Below, in pieces: positions 37,054-49,714 of a stretch of DNA of 64,000 nt. Under the pieces are notes generated by a model. The model did not search any database. It had not been told where the DNA came from and worked only from the letters and a program-made list of their open reading frames with translations. Position numbers and translations under genes: made by a program. Each line of letters begins with the position of its first letter. The stretch's first letter is position 1. Source of the stretch: Microbulbifer pacificus. Lineage in GTDB: Bacteria; Pseudomonadota; Gammaproteobacteria; Pseudomonadales; Cellvibrionaceae. The DNA is taken from the NCBI RefSeq assembly GCF_002959965.1, contig NZ_PREV01000027.1:558001-622000 (forward strand). Reading direction: 5' to 3'.

Positions 37054-39348
37054 TCAGCGCAGGGTAAACCCGCCTTTCAGTCCCGACAAGGCATCCGGCG
37101 CTATCCACACCTGGAATTCCCCGGGCTCCACAACCTGCTGCATTTTCGCGTTATGGAACGCGAGCTGCGCGGCGGACAGGGAGAAGGTCACCGTGCGGGA
37201 CTCACCGGGTACCAGGGTGACACGCTCGAAGCCTTTCAGTTCCCGTACTGGTCGCGACACGCTGCCTACCAGATCGCGCACATACAACTGCGCCGTCTCC
37301 GTGGCGGTGACCTTGCCGGTATTGGTGATGGTGGCGGAAATACTGAGCTGGCCATCTGCGTCCAGTTCGCTGCCGCTGATGGCCAGGTCGCGGTACTCAA
37401 ATGTGCTGTAGGTCAACCCGTAGCCAAACGGGAATTGGGGCCGGTGGCCGTAGTCCAGGTGGTTGGAAGAATTGCCCGGCTGGTGCTGGAACACCTCGCG
37501 GCCGATGTTGTCGATGCGGGTGTAGTTGTCGTCCGTAGCCGGGCGCCCTGTTGCCAGATGGTTGTAGTAGATCGGAATTTGCCCCGCGCCCACCGGCCAT
37601 GACAGCGGCAGGCGGCCGGAAGGGGAGGTCTCGCCGTAGAGGACATCCGCCAGCGCCGGGCCCGCCATGGTGCCCGGGTGCCATGCCATCATCACGGCGT
37701 CAGACTGTTGCAGAGTGTTATCCAGCTGCAACGGGCGCCCTGCCATCAGAACCATGGCCAGAGGCTTGCCGGTTTTCGACAGCTCGGCGACCAGCTGGGC
37801 CTGCGCGCCGGGCAGGCGGATATCACCGCGGCTGTGCCCTTCGCCGGTGAGGATCGCTTCCTCACCGCCGACGTACAGAATGACGTCGGCCCTCTTCGCT
37901 ACCTGCAATGCGGCCCTGAACCCCTTTGTGCTGGTGTCGCGGCTGTACTCAAGACCCGCCGCGTACAGAATTTCACCTTTGTCTCCGACCATTTCCCGCA
38001 GTGCGGGCAGCAGGGTGTGGGAGTATTTGCTGTCGCCGTTGTAGATCCAGGTTCCCAGCTGGTCGTGGGCCGCCTCCGCCAGCGGGCCGATGACGGCGAC
38101 CGTCTGGTTTTTTTTCAGTGGCAGTACTTGGTTGTCATTTTTAAGCAGTACGAAGGTTTGCGTTGCGGCCTCTCTCGCGGCCTCGAGGAATTCGGGATTG
38201 CGGATAATCTGCGCGCGCTCCTGCGGGGATTTTGCGCGGGGGTAGGGATGTTCCCACAAACCCAGGCGCAGTTTTACCCGCAGGATGTTGGCAACGGCAG
38301 TATCCAGTTGCGCCTCGGAGAATTTCCCCTCATCCAGCAGCTGTGGCAGGTACTGGTCGTAGGTATCGGTGTACATCTCCATATCGATGCCGGCGTTGGC
38401 GGCAAGGGTGGCTGCGTGTTTGGCATCGCGGGCGAAACCGTGGGGGATCATTTCCATTACCGCGTTCCAGTCGCTTACCACAAAGCCATCGAAACCCCAT
38501 TCGTCCCGCAGGATCTGCCTGAACAGGAAGGGATTGCCGGTGCCGGGTACATCGTTCAGGGTGCTGTAAGTACTCATGATGCTCTGCATGCCGGCATCGA
38601 TTCCCGCCTTGAACGGTGGCAGGTAAATGTCGCGCAGCAAGCGCTCCGGAATATAGGCGCTGTTGTAATCGCGCCCGCCCTCGGCGGCGCCGTAGCCGGC
38701 AAAGTGCTTGCCGCAGGCAGCGAGGCTGGTGGGATTGGCGAGGTCGTCGGACTGAAATCCCCGCACCATGGCCGCACCGAGCGTGGAGGTGAGATAGGGA
38801 TCTTCGCCCAGTGTCTCGGCGATGCGTCCCCAGCGCGGATCGCGGCTGATGTCGATCATCGGTGCAAAGGTCCAGCGGATACCGTCGGCGCTGGCTTCCT
38901 GCGCGGCGATACGGGCGCCGTTTCTGATTATTTCTGGATCCCAACTGGCCGCCTGGCCAAGAGGGATGGGGAAGATCGTTTCGTACCCGTGGATGACATC
39001 CTGACCGAATAACAGGGGAATTCCGTGTGGGCTCTGTTCTACCGCGATACGTTGAAGCTCTGCGAACGCGTTGTCGTCGACACTGCTGAAACTGACATTC
39101 AGGAAGCCACTGATGCGCCCTTCGCGGACGGCCTGCTTGATGGCCGTCATATCTTCAGCCTGATAAACACCCCAGTCACGTAGAGCCAGCTGGCCGATCT
39201 TTTCCTGTTGGGTCATTTCCGCGAGCAGTGTCTGAATGCGGGTGTCGATGGTGTCATTGCCAGCGATCGGCGGTATGGCCGAGGCGCCGGCGGCGAGCAG
39301 CAGGCCGGCAACCGCCAGGCAGCGGCCGATCAGGGGTATTGTCTTCAT
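37054..39348 (-). CDS. bglX: Periplasmic beta-glucosidase (GH3)
   Basis: This is a 764-residue exported GH3 enzyme, nearly the length of E. coli BglX (765). A signal peptide of about 24 residues is followed by the TIM barrel (IDTRIQTLLAEMTQQEKIGQL; GQDVIHGYETIFPIPLG; CGKHFAGYGAAEGGRDY) with the nucleophile Asp in DGFVVSDWNAV, the alpha/beta sandwich with QVLPLKKNQTVAVIGP, and a fibronectin-III-like C-terminal domain ending LKGGFTLR. It hydrolyses beta-glucosides and oligosaccharides in the periplasm. It lacks the lipobox and ExoP domain of the other GH3 here, suggesting that the two split work by location or chain length. Confidence 0.95.
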   Translation of the reverse strand: MKTIPLIGRCLAVAGLLLAAGASAIPPIAGNDTIDTRIQTLLAEMTQQEKIGQLALRDWGVYQAEDMTAIKQAVREGRISGFLNVSFSSVDDNAFAELQRIAVEQSPHGIPLLFGQDVIHGYETIFPIPLGQAASWDPEIIRNGARIAAQEASADGIRWTFAPMIDISRDPRWGRIAETLGEDPYLTSTLGAAMVRGFQSDDLANPTSLAACGKHFAGYGAAEGGRDYNSAYIPERLLRDIYLPPFKAGIDAGMQSIMSTYSTLNDVPGTGNPFLFRQILRDEWGFDGFVVSDWNAVMEMIPHGFARDAKHAATLAANAGIDMEMYTDTYDQYLPQLLDEGKFSEAQLDTAVANILRVKLRLGLWEHPYPRAKSPQERAQIIRNPEFLEAAREAATQTFVLLKNDNQVLPLKKNQTVAVIGPLAEAAHDQLGTWIYNGDSKYSHTLLPALREMVGDKGEILYAAGLEYSRDTSTKGFRAALQVAKRADVILYVGGEEAILTGEGHSRGDIRLPGAQAQLVAELSKTGKPLAMVLMAGRPLQLDNTLQQSDAVMMAWHPGTMAGPALADVLYGETSPSGRLPLSWPVGAGQIPIYYNHLATGRPATDDNYTRIDNIGREVFQHQPGNSSNHLDYGHRPQFPFGYGLTYSTFEYRDLAISGSELDADGQLSISATITNTGKVTATETAQLYVRDLVGSVSRPVRELKGFERVTLVPGESRTVTFSLSAAQLAFHNAKMQQVVEPGEFQVWIAPDALSGLKGGFTLR

Positions 39349-39430
39349 TTTGTAGTCCCGGGTTGGTTTCTCTCGCCATCAACCTTGCCCATTGTTGTTT
39401 GTGGCTGTCGTCCAACTGTCGGATTTTCCC

Positions 39431-39472
39431 GCAGAGAAAAGTGGGATGGGGGTGAATCCCACTTTTCTCTGC
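39431..39472. repeat. 17-bp perfect inverted repeat between bglX and tilS
   Basis: Arms 39431-39447 (GCAGAGAAAAGTGGGAT) and 39456-39472 are perfectly complementary, with an 8-base loop. No T-run follows on either strand. It lies 82 bases before bglX on its upstream side and could be an operator, an RNA leader hairpin or the relic of a terminator from a lost gene. Confidence 0.85.
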
Positions 39473-39550
39473 CGCGATGCAAAAGGGGACATTCGGTCCG
39501 CCGGTTACGCTCTCGGACCCGATGGGGCTCGGCGGGACCTCTCTGACCGT

Positions 39551-39556
39551 TATAAT
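39551..39556 (+). promoter_or_regulatory. Possible -10 element for tilS
   Basis: A perfect TATAAT hexamer lies 36 bases before ATG 39592. No good -35 hexamer is seen at the expected distance, so this is a weak call. Confidence 0.3.
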
Positions 39557-39591
39557 GGTGGCCTTGCACAGCCAGCTTGCCCAAACGTTCG

Positions 39592-40908
39592 ATGCACAAA
39601 GACTCAGTGTCAAATCTCTCCTCCACGCTTGCCCAACAGGTCACGGGATGCCTGCGCCGTCATCCCGCAGGCGGTCGGCTGTGGCTGGGCTACTCCGGCG
39701 GCCTGGATTCCACTGTGCTGCTGCATCTGCTGGCGAGCGCGGGGATTCCGTTTACTGCACTGCACATACATCACGGCCTGAGTACAAATGCGGATCAGTG
39801 GTTGTCGCACTGCGGAGCCGTGGCGGAAGCGCTGGGGGTGCCATTTGTGGCGCAGCATGTGGTCGTGGAACGGGGTGACGGTGGACTGGAGCACGGGGCC
39901 CGAAAGGCGAGGTACTCCGCCTTTGAGCAATATTTGGCGCCGGGTGACCAGATTCTGCTGGCCCAACACCGCGAGGATCAGGTGGAGACTTTTCTGCTGC
40001 GGCTGTTGCGAGGGGCTGGAGTACTGGGGCTCGCCGCCATGGCGGAGTGCCGAGTCCTGGGGGACCGTGGGGAGAATCGGACAGTGTTGCGCCCGCTGTT
40101 AAAAGCCGGCCGCGACGAACTGGAGAATTATGCCCGTGAACATGGGCTGATCTGGGTAAACGATGACAGCAATGGCGACGTGGCTCTGGAGCGCAATTAT
40201 CTCCGCCTTCGGGTAATTCCCGGTCTTGCCGCACGCTGGCCGATTGGCGATCGTGTGGCGCAGGCGGCGGACAACCTGCGCGAAACCGCCGATCTGCTGG
40301 GTGAATTGGCCGAGGAGGATCTCCGGCGCTGTGGAGAGCGCTGCGAGGCGTTCGGTCACAGCATCGACCTCCCGACGTTCCTCGCGTTTTCCGCGGGCCG
40401 GCGCAAGAACCTGCTGCGGAACTGGCTGGCCCGAATGGGGGCGCCGATGCCGGAAGCCGCTCACCTGCATCAGGCATTGCGGCAGGCGCAGGCCGCGACC
40501 GATGCCGTGCCGGAAGTCGCACTGGGCAACCTGGTGTTGCGCCGCTATCGCGATCGCCTGTTTCTCACACCACAATTGCAACCGCTTGACGCTGATGAGG
40601 AGGGCGAGTGGCCGTGGGACGGGGCAAGCGAGCTGCATCTGCCGGATGGCTGGACACTGAGCCCGGGGCGAGACTGGCCAAAGGGGGACTATACAGTCCG
40701 CCTTCGCTCGGGTGGCGAAAGAGCGAAACCGCGGCAGCGACATCACTCCCAGACGCTGAAAAAGCTACTGCAGGAGTTTGGACTCGTGCCGTGGCTTCGC
40801 GGTCGTGTGCCACTTGTTTTCCGGGAGGGGCGACTGGTCGCCGTCGGCGATCTTTTCGTCACCGCGGAGGGCCCCTCGGAGCCGCCCCAATGGCGGTTTT
40901 CCGATTGA
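39592..40908 (+). CDS. tilS: tRNA(Ile)-lysidine synthetase
   Basis: This enzyme ligates lysine to C34 of the CAU anticodon of tRNA-Ile2, giving lysidine. It has 438 residues with the PP-loop GYSGGLDSTVLLH near the N-terminus, LHIHHGLS and AQHREDQVETFLLRLLRGAG in the ATPase domain, and the C-terminal tRNA-binding domains (RSGGERAKPRQRHHSQTLKKLLQE, typical of TilS). I chose ATG 39592; an in-frame TTG at 39577 is possible and neither has a clear ribosome site. In Pseudomonas and relatives accA precedes tilS; here bglX takes that place. Confidence 0.93.
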   Translation: MHKDSVSNLSSTLAQQVTGCLRRHPAGGRLWLGYSGGLDSTVLLHLLASAGIPFTALHIHHGLSTNADQWLSHCGAVAEALGVPFVAQHVVVERGDGGLEHGARKARYSAFEQYLAPGDQILLAQHREDQVETFLLRLLRGAGVLGLAAMAECRVLGDRGENRTVLRPLLKAGRDELENYAREHGLIWVNDDSNGDVALERNYLRLRVIPGLAARWPIGDRVAQAADNLRETADLLGELAEEDLRRCGERCEAFGHSIDLPTFLAFSAGRRKNLLRNWLARMGAPMPEAAHLHQALRQAQAATDAVPEVALGNLVLRRYRDRLFLTPQLQPLDADEEGEWPWDGASELHLPDGWTLSPGRDWPKGDYTVRLRSGGERAKPRQRHHSQTLKKLLQEFGLVPWLRGRVPLVFREGRLVAVGDLFVTAEGPSEPPQWRFSD

Positions 40909-41021
40909 GTGGAAAACTGCTTTCTGGTAGTCTGGCGTCCCATCTCAATGGCACCGGGTTGCGCGAGACTGCGCGCCCCGGTCCAGTCCCGCACGCCCGA
41001 ACCCGTCGGGCATTCAACTGA

Positions 41022-42665
<1,644 letters not shown>

Positions 42666-42707
42666 GCACGGGTCAGGGCCGCCTGCCCACCCGTAACGAT
42701 ACGGTGA

Positions 42708-43598
<891 letters not shown>

Positions 43599-43680
43599 AT
43601 TTCACAGATAACTAGAAAGAGTGGCCCTGAGAACGCGGCCGCCAAATCCAAACCTCACAGAAGTGAATTTTTAGGTCTGA

Positions 43681-45000
<1,320 letters not shown>

Positions 45001-45074
45001 TTCGGCGGGCCCGGTACACTGGCTTGTGTTTGCACACTGGCTCTGACATTTGAGCTTGGGTGCGAAGGCTTCGA

Positions 45075-45170
45075 CGCCGGTGATTGTTTGCGAGACCTTC
45101 TAAAACAGGGATGTTTTAGAAGAGTCCCCAGGGATGGGTTCACGACGTGTCTCGCAAACAATCACCGGCG
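45075..45170. repeat. Palindromic intergenic element between eno and ftsB
   Basis: Outer arms of 22 bases (45075-45096 and 45149-45170) are perfectly complementary. Directly inside the left arm is a second perfect hairpin (10-bp arms 45097-45106 and 45113-45122, 6-base loop). The two nested inverted repeats in 96 bp look like a short repetitive palindromic or MITE-type element. An open frame runs in-frame through the right half into ftsB but has no ribosome site. Confidence 0.8.
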
Positions 45171-45230
45171 GCGGAGCCGCCACAAGATTCGAAAGAATCG
45201 GATCACAATAGCCAGAAGAGAACACACAAA

Positions 45231-45542
45231 ATGAAATGGCTGCTGGCAATTCTCACCGTAATGCTGCTGATTACCCAATACCGGCTTTGGGTAGGCGAGG
45301 GCAGTTTTGCGGATGTGGCGAGGCTCGAGCGGCAGCTCGACGATCAGCAGAGGAAAAACGCCGCACTCGAGCGCGAAAACCGCCAGCTCTTGCGGGAAGT
45401 CCGCAGTCTGAAAGAAAGCACCGACGGTGTAGAAGCCAAGGCCCGCTACGACCTCGGCCTCGTCAAAGAAGGCGAAACCCTGTTTATTTTTCTCGACCAG
45501 GATAAAAAAACTCCTGAGCAGTCACAGCGGGAAAAAAAATGA
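45231..45542 (+). CDS. ftsB: Cell division protein FtsB
   Basis: This is a 103-residue bitopic inner-membrane protein of the divisome that pairs with FtsL and FtsQ. It has a short cytosolic start MKW, a transmembrane helix LLAILTVMLLITQYRLWVG, a periplasmic coiled coil (RLERQLDDQQRKNAALERENRQLLREVRSLK) and the conserved EAKARYDLGLVKEGETLF segment. Start ATG 45231 gives the usual length; an in-frame GTG at 45147 would add residues encoded by the palindromic element. Stop and ispD start overlap by four bases. Confidence 0.93.
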   Translation: MKWLLAILTVMLLITQYRLWVGEGSFADVARLERQLDDQQRKNAALERENRQLLREVRSLKESTDGVEAKARYDLGLVKEGETLFIFLDQDKKTPEQSQREKK

Positions 45543-46282
45543 CTACCGCAGAAAGCCCGGTTGAGAATGCGTACTGGGTCGTCGTCCCCGCCGCCGGCGC
45601 CGGCAAGCGTATGGGCGCAGACAAACCCAAGCAATACCTGCCACTAAACGGCAAACCCCTCATCGCCCACACCCTCGGAAATATACTTGGCTGGCCCGGA
45701 CTCAAGGGCATCGTCGTCGCCATTGCCGCCGACGACACCGAATTTTCGACCCTCGACTGTGCGCAGGACCCGAGAGTCCAGAGCGTCACTGGCGGCGTCG
45801 AACGCGCCGACTCCGTACTCGCCGCCCTCGAATACCTGAGCGAGCGCGACGTACCCGAGATTCCCGTGCTCGTCCACGACGCCGCCAGACCCCTGGTCAG
45901 CACCGACGACATACAGAAATTACTTGCCGCCGGTCCCATGGCCCTGCTTGCCCAGCCCGCGAGCGATACCGTCAAACAGTCACATTCCGAGGACGGCAGA
46001 GAAGAAGTTGCGCAGACCCTGCCCAGAAACCGGATCTGGCTTGCCCAGACCCCGCAGAAAGCGCCTCTTGGCAAACTGCGGGAAGCGCTGCAGCGTGGTC
46101 TAAAAGAACGTCCCAACGCCATCACCGACGAAGCCAGCGCACTGGAACTGGCCGGCTTTCATCCCGAATTGGTCGCCGCCTGCCGCAGCAACTTCAAAAT
46201 TACTCATCCCGCCGACCTGATCCTGGCGGAGGCCCTGTTACAGCACAGGGCTGTTACCTCCTCTTTGGAAAACAACCTATGA
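45539..46282 (+). CDS. ispD: 2-C-methyl-D-erythritol 4-phosphate cytidylyltransferase
   Basis: This enzyme of the MEP isoprenoid pathway couples CTP to methylerythritol phosphate. It has 247 residues with the nucleotidyltransferase motif [21 protein letters not shown], then [24 protein letters not shown] and [11 protein letters not shown]. It overlaps ftsB and ispF by four bases each, giving a tightly coupled ftsB-ispD-ispF-truD operon. Confidence 0.97.
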   Translation: MTTAESPVENAYWVVVPAAGAGKRMGADKPKQYLPLNGKPLIAHTLGNILGWPGLKGIVVAIAADDTEFSTLDCAQDPRVQSVTGGVERADSVLAALEYLSERDVPEIPVLVHDAARPLVSTDDIQKLLAAGPMALLAQPASDTVKQSHSEDGREEVAQTLPRNRIWLAQTPQKAPLGKLREALQRGLKERPNAITDEASALELAGFHPELVAACRSNFKITHPADLILAEALLQHRAVTSSLENNL

Positions 46283-46773
46283 ACCTCAGAATCGGCCAGG
46301 GGATCGACGTACACGCCTTCGGCCCCGGAGACCACGTCGTTCTCGGCGGCGTCACCATTCCCCATGAACAAGGTCTTGTCGCCCACTCTGATGGTGACGT
46401 GCTGCTGCACGCGTTGGCAGACGCTTTATTGGGCGCCCTTGCGCTTGGGGATATTGGCAAACACTTTCCGGATACCGATGCCGCCTACTCCGGCGCTGAC
46501 AGCCGCGTGTTGCTGCGCCACGTGGTGGGACTGATTCACCAGAGAGGCTATCGCCTGGTGAACGCCGACGCCACTCTGATCGCCCAGTCCCCGAAAATGG
46601 CCCCGCACATTGACGCCATGCGGTCGAACATCGCTTCAGACTGCCAGGTAGGTGCGGATGCCATCAGTGTAAAAGCGACCACCAGCGAAAAACTCGGCTT
46701 CACCGGCCGCAAGGAAGGTATCGCTGCGCAGGCAGTGGTGCTGTTGGCTGGAATTACTGGACGTGCGCTATGA
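46279..46773 (+). CDS. ispF: 2-C-methyl-D-erythritol 2,4-cyclodiphosphate synthase
   Basis: This MEP-pathway enzyme follows IspD and IspE and forms the cyclic diphosphate. It has 164 residues. Zinc ligands Asp10 and His12 sit in GQGIDVHAF and a third in [21 protein letters not shown]; also [11 protein letters not shown] and the C-terminal [20 protein letters not shown] overlaps the ispD stop, and its own stop overlaps truD by four bases. Confidence 0.97.
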   Translation: MNLRIGQGIDVHAFGPGDHVVLGGVTIPHEQGLVAHSDGDVLLHALADALLGALALGDIGKHFPDTDAAYSGADSRVLLRHVVGLIHQRGYRLVNADATLIAQSPKMAPHIDAMRSNIASDCQVGADAISVKATTSEKLGFTGRKEGIAAQAVVLLAGITGRAL

Positions 46774-47759
46774 GCGAACAGAACCGAGACTGGAACCTCG
46801 ACTGGCCTCGCGCCCTGGGCGGTGCGCGCATCCGCGCGGATTTCCGCACCGAACCGGAAGATTTTGTCGTGGACGAACTTGCCTTGCCCCCTCGAGGAGA
46901 GGGTGAGCATGTCTATTTACAGATCCGCAAACGCGGTGCCAATACCGGTTTCGTTGCCCAGCAGCTGGCGCAGCTTGCCGGGGTGAAGAGCAACGACGTG
47001 GGCTTTTTTGGTCTGAAAGATCGCCACGCCGTCACCACACAGTGGTTCAGTGTGTGGCTGGCACAGAAGCCGGAGCCGGACTGGAAACGTCTGGGAAGCG
47101 GAGAAGTACAAGTGTTGCAGCACTTCCGCGGTCAACGCAAATTCCGGCGCGGCGAACATCTGGGCAACCGTTTTCAGATTCGCCTGCGCAACGTGCAGGG
47201 GGATCGCACCGGGGCCGAAGCGGTACTGCAACGGATCGGCGATGGCGTGCCCAACTATTTCGGTGAACAGCGGTTTGGACACAATGGCGGTAACCTGGAC
47301 CTGGTAGAAACCATGATGGATGAGCAGGTCGCTGGAAAGCGTCGGCGGACGCCACGCCAGCAGAAGGCGTTTGCCATGTCCGCCGCGCGCAGCTGGCTGT
47401 TCAATCAGGTACTGGCGCGGAGAGTCGAACAGGGCAATTGGCAAACGGTCATGGAGGGAGAGCCAGAATCCGGCGCCAGTGGGCCCTTGTGGGGGCGCGG
47501 CCGCAACCTGTCCGTGGGCGCGCAGCTGGAGTTGGAAGACATGGCGATGGAGCCCTGGAAAAACTGGTGTGACTGGCTTGAACATTGTGGTCTCGGCCAG
47601 GAGCGTCGCCCGCTGCTGCTGCAACCTCAGGGTTTTCAGTACCAGTGGCAGGGGGACGACCTGACTCTGGCCTTCGCCCTGCCTCCGGGGACCTTCGCCA
47701 CTGCATTACTGCGCGAAGTCTCCGAACTGGCCAATCAGACCGATCGCGCAATAAAATAA
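46770..47759 (+). CDS. truD: tRNA pseudouridine-13 synthase
   Basis: This enzyme isomerises U13 in tRNA-Glu. It has 329 residues, slightly shorter than E. coli TruD (349). The catalytic Asp84 lies in [24 protein letters not shown], the [13 protein letters not shown] segment and [13 protein letters not shown] are family signatures. A LLREV-containing C-terminus closes the protein. In the common gammaproteobacterial order surE follows here; in this window the next gene is pcm. Confidence 0.95.
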   Translation: MSEQNRDWNLDWPRALGGARIRADFRTEPEDFVVDELALPPRGEGEHVYLQIRKRGANTGFVAQQLAQLAGVKSNDVGFFGLKDRHAVTTQWFSVWLAQKPEPDWKRLGSGEVQVLQHFRGQRKFRRGEHLGNRFQIRLRNVQGDRTGAEAVLQRIGDGVPNYFGEQRFGHNGGNLDLVETMMDEQVAGKRRRTPRQQKAFAMSAARSWLFNQVLARRVEQGNWQTVMEGEPESGASGPLWGRGRNLSVGAQLELEDMAMEPWKNWCDWLEHCGLGQERRPLLLQPQGFQYQWQGDDLTLAFALPPGTFATALLREVSELANQTDRAIK

Positions 47760-47866
47760 ACGACAATAAAATGTGACCGATGGCACGTTTAAGCTTTCGG
47801 TCGGCTGCTGGATACCCGTGGCTCAGGTAATTCAGCAAGTTGCTTTCAGGGAGACAGTGCGTCCTT

Positions 47867-48538
47867 ATGGATCGTTTGAGACACGAAGGCCTGGGTATGA
47901 CATCCCAGCGCACCCGCAATCGCCTGATTCAGCGCCTGCGGGATGAAGGTATCAGCAGCGAAGAGGTGTTGGATGTTATGGCTTCCACACCCCGGCATCT
48001 GTTTCTGGATGAAGCCCTGGCACTCCGCGCCTACGAGGATACCGCCCTGCCCATTGGTTACGGTCAGACCATCTCCCAACCTTATATCGTTGCGCGTATG
48101 ACCGAGCTGCTCATCAGCCGCGCCCGCTCTCGTACCCGCGTGTTGGAGGTGGGAGCAGGGTCCGGGTACCAGACTGCCATCCTTGCTCGCCTGGTCGACA
48201 AACTGTATTCCGTTGAGCGCATTGAACCACTGCTGTCCAAGGCCCGCCAGCGGATGCGGGAGCTTGGGATCTTCAACGTGGAAATGCGCCTTAGCAACGG
48301 CGGCTTTGGCTGGCCGGAGCAGGGGCCCTTCGATGCCATTCTCTGTGCTGCAGCGCCCGCCACTGTTCCGGACGAACTGCGGGAGCAACTGGCACCCGGT
48401 GGGGTACTGATCATTCCGGTGGGCAGTGACAGCCAATATCTGACCATTGTTACCCGCAGCGAAGACGGCGGCCGATTTGATGTGGAGAAAGCGGAGCCCG
48501 TGCGCTTTGTTCCTCTTTTGAGTGGAGTTGTACGCTGA
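47867..48538 (+). CDS. pcm: Protein-L-isoaspartate O-methyltransferase
   Basis: This cytosolic repair enzyme methylates isoaspartyl residues with SAM. It has 223 residues. The SAM-binding motif LEVGAGSGYQTAILARL is intact, with LPIGYGQTISQPYIVARM before it and LCAAAPATVPDELREQL and GGVLIIPVG after it. ATG 47867 is the best start (AGGGAG about 13 bases upstream); ATG 47897 is an alternative. The stop TGA overlaps the next start by one base, so the DUF368 gene is translationally coupled. Confidence 0.95.
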   Translation: MDRLRHEGLGMTSQRTRNRLIQRLRDEGISSEEVLDVMASTPRHLFLDEALALRAYEDTALPIGYGQTISQPYIVARMTELLISRARSRTRVLEVGAGSGYQTAILARLVDKLYSVERIEPLLSKARQRMRELGIFNVEMRLSNGGFGWPEQGPFDAILCAAAPATVPDELREQLAPGGVLIIPVGSDSQYLTIVTRSEDGGRFDVEKAEPVRFVPLLSGVVR

Positions 48539-49497
48539 TGTCCAGGGATGTATTTCGCAATCGCTATTGGGGCATTGCCGCCCGCGGCATTGCGATGGGT
48601 GCTGCGGATGTGGTTCCCGGTGTATCCGGCGGTACCATAGCCTTTATTACCGGTATCTATCAGGAGTTGCTGGATTCTCTCAGCCGCATTGGTCCACAGA
48701 CACTGGCCGTATTATTTAAAGACGGTGTAGCGGCCGCCTGGCGCCAGATCAATGGCACATTTCTGCTGGCGCTGTTTTCCGGAATCCTTGTCAGTATCTT
48801 CAGCCTTGCCAAGCTGATCAGCTATATGCTGCACCACTATCCCATCGTGGTGTGGGCGTTTTTCTTCGGTCTTATTCTCGCCTCGATTGCACCCATTGCC
48901 CGACGTGTCCCCATATGGACGTGGCAATGCTGGTTTGCATTGGCGTCGGGTGTTGCTCTCGCCATCCTTGTCAGCGAAATGCGACCAACGGAAATTGCCG
49001 CGACCCCTGTCACCTTATTTTTTTCGGGAGCACTGGCGATCTGCGCCATGATTCTTCCGGGAATTTCCGGTTCCTTTATTCTGTTGATGATTGGGATCTA
49101 CCCACAGGTAATTGCCGCGGTGCATCAGTTCCAGGTGAGTTCTCTGGTCTGGTTTGCCGCCGGTGCCGCCAGTGGCCTGTTACTGTTCAGTCGCCTGCTG
49201 TCCTGGCTGATGCACCGCTTTCCCTCCGTGACCCTTTCATTTCTGGTAGGCATATTGTTGGGCAGTCTGAAAATTGTCTGGCCTTGGAAGCTTGCCTCCG
49301 GTGATATGGCGGGACTGGATGGTGAGAAACTCGCACCACTGATGTCCAATGTACTACCTGCGGAGTTCGCGAGCGTGTCGGGTCAGCCTTCGTATGTTGT
49401 CGGAGCTTCGGTGGCGGCAGTGGTGGCGGTGATCCTGGTACTCGCGATTGAATGGTGCAGTTGGCGCCATGTAGGAAATATCGTACAGAAAAAATGA
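48538..49497 (+). CDS. DUF368 membrane protein, putative undecaprenyl-phosphate transporter
   Basis: This is a 319-residue inner-membrane protein with about eight hydrophobic segments and the DUF368 signatures MGAADVVPGVSGGTIAFI near the N-terminus and MILPGISGSFILLMIGIY in a second, related copy, giving an inverted-repeat topology. DUF368 proteins (PopT) have been shown to recycle polyprenyl phosphate across the membrane for cell-wall synthesis. The gene overlaps pcm by one base, and a terminator follows. A DUF368 gene between pcm and nlpD is not part of the E. coli order. Confidence 0.88.
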   Translation: MSRDVFRNRYWGIAARGIAMGAADVVPGVSGGTIAFITGIYQELLDSLSRIGPQTLAVLFKDGVAAAWRQINGTFLLALFSGILVSIFSLAKLISYMLHHYPIVVWAFFFGLILASIAPIARRVPIWTWQCWFALASGVALAILVSEMRPTEIAATPVTLFFSGALAICAMILPGISGSFILLMIGIYPQVIAAVHQFQVSSLVWFAAGAASGLLLFSRLLSWLMHRFPSVTLSFLVGILLGSLKIVWPWKLASGDMAGLDGEKLAPLMSNVLPAEFASVSGQPSYVVGASVAAVVAVILVLAIEWCSWRHVGNIVQKK

Positions 49498-49605
49498 GCG
49501 CTGGCTTACGCTCATGGGGACGGGGGATTACCGGCGGATTTCCGGGAAATGACAGGTGGAATAGAGGTTATCTTTCATCGGATTTCAGTATCAGATACAG
49601 GCGTT

Positions 49606-49633
49606 AAGCGGCGGGAAATCAGGCCGCTTTTTT
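49606..49633 (+). terminator. Intrinsic terminator after the DUF368 gene
   Basis: AAGCGGC/GCCGCTT arms with a 10-base loop are followed by six T residues, about 110 bases after the DUF368 stop. It separates the ftsB-to-DUF368 operon from nlpD-rpoS. Confidence 0.75.
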
Positions 49634-49714
49634 GGACCTCGGAACGAATAAAAACCGCGGCCTTCTTTAGACACTTTTTCCATAAATGCACCCCTTTGAT
49701 GTAAAAAGAGAATA

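Noticed and set aside
37678..39012. Long open frame opposite bglX
   Set aside because: Antisense shadow of a GH3 gene with no domain similarity.
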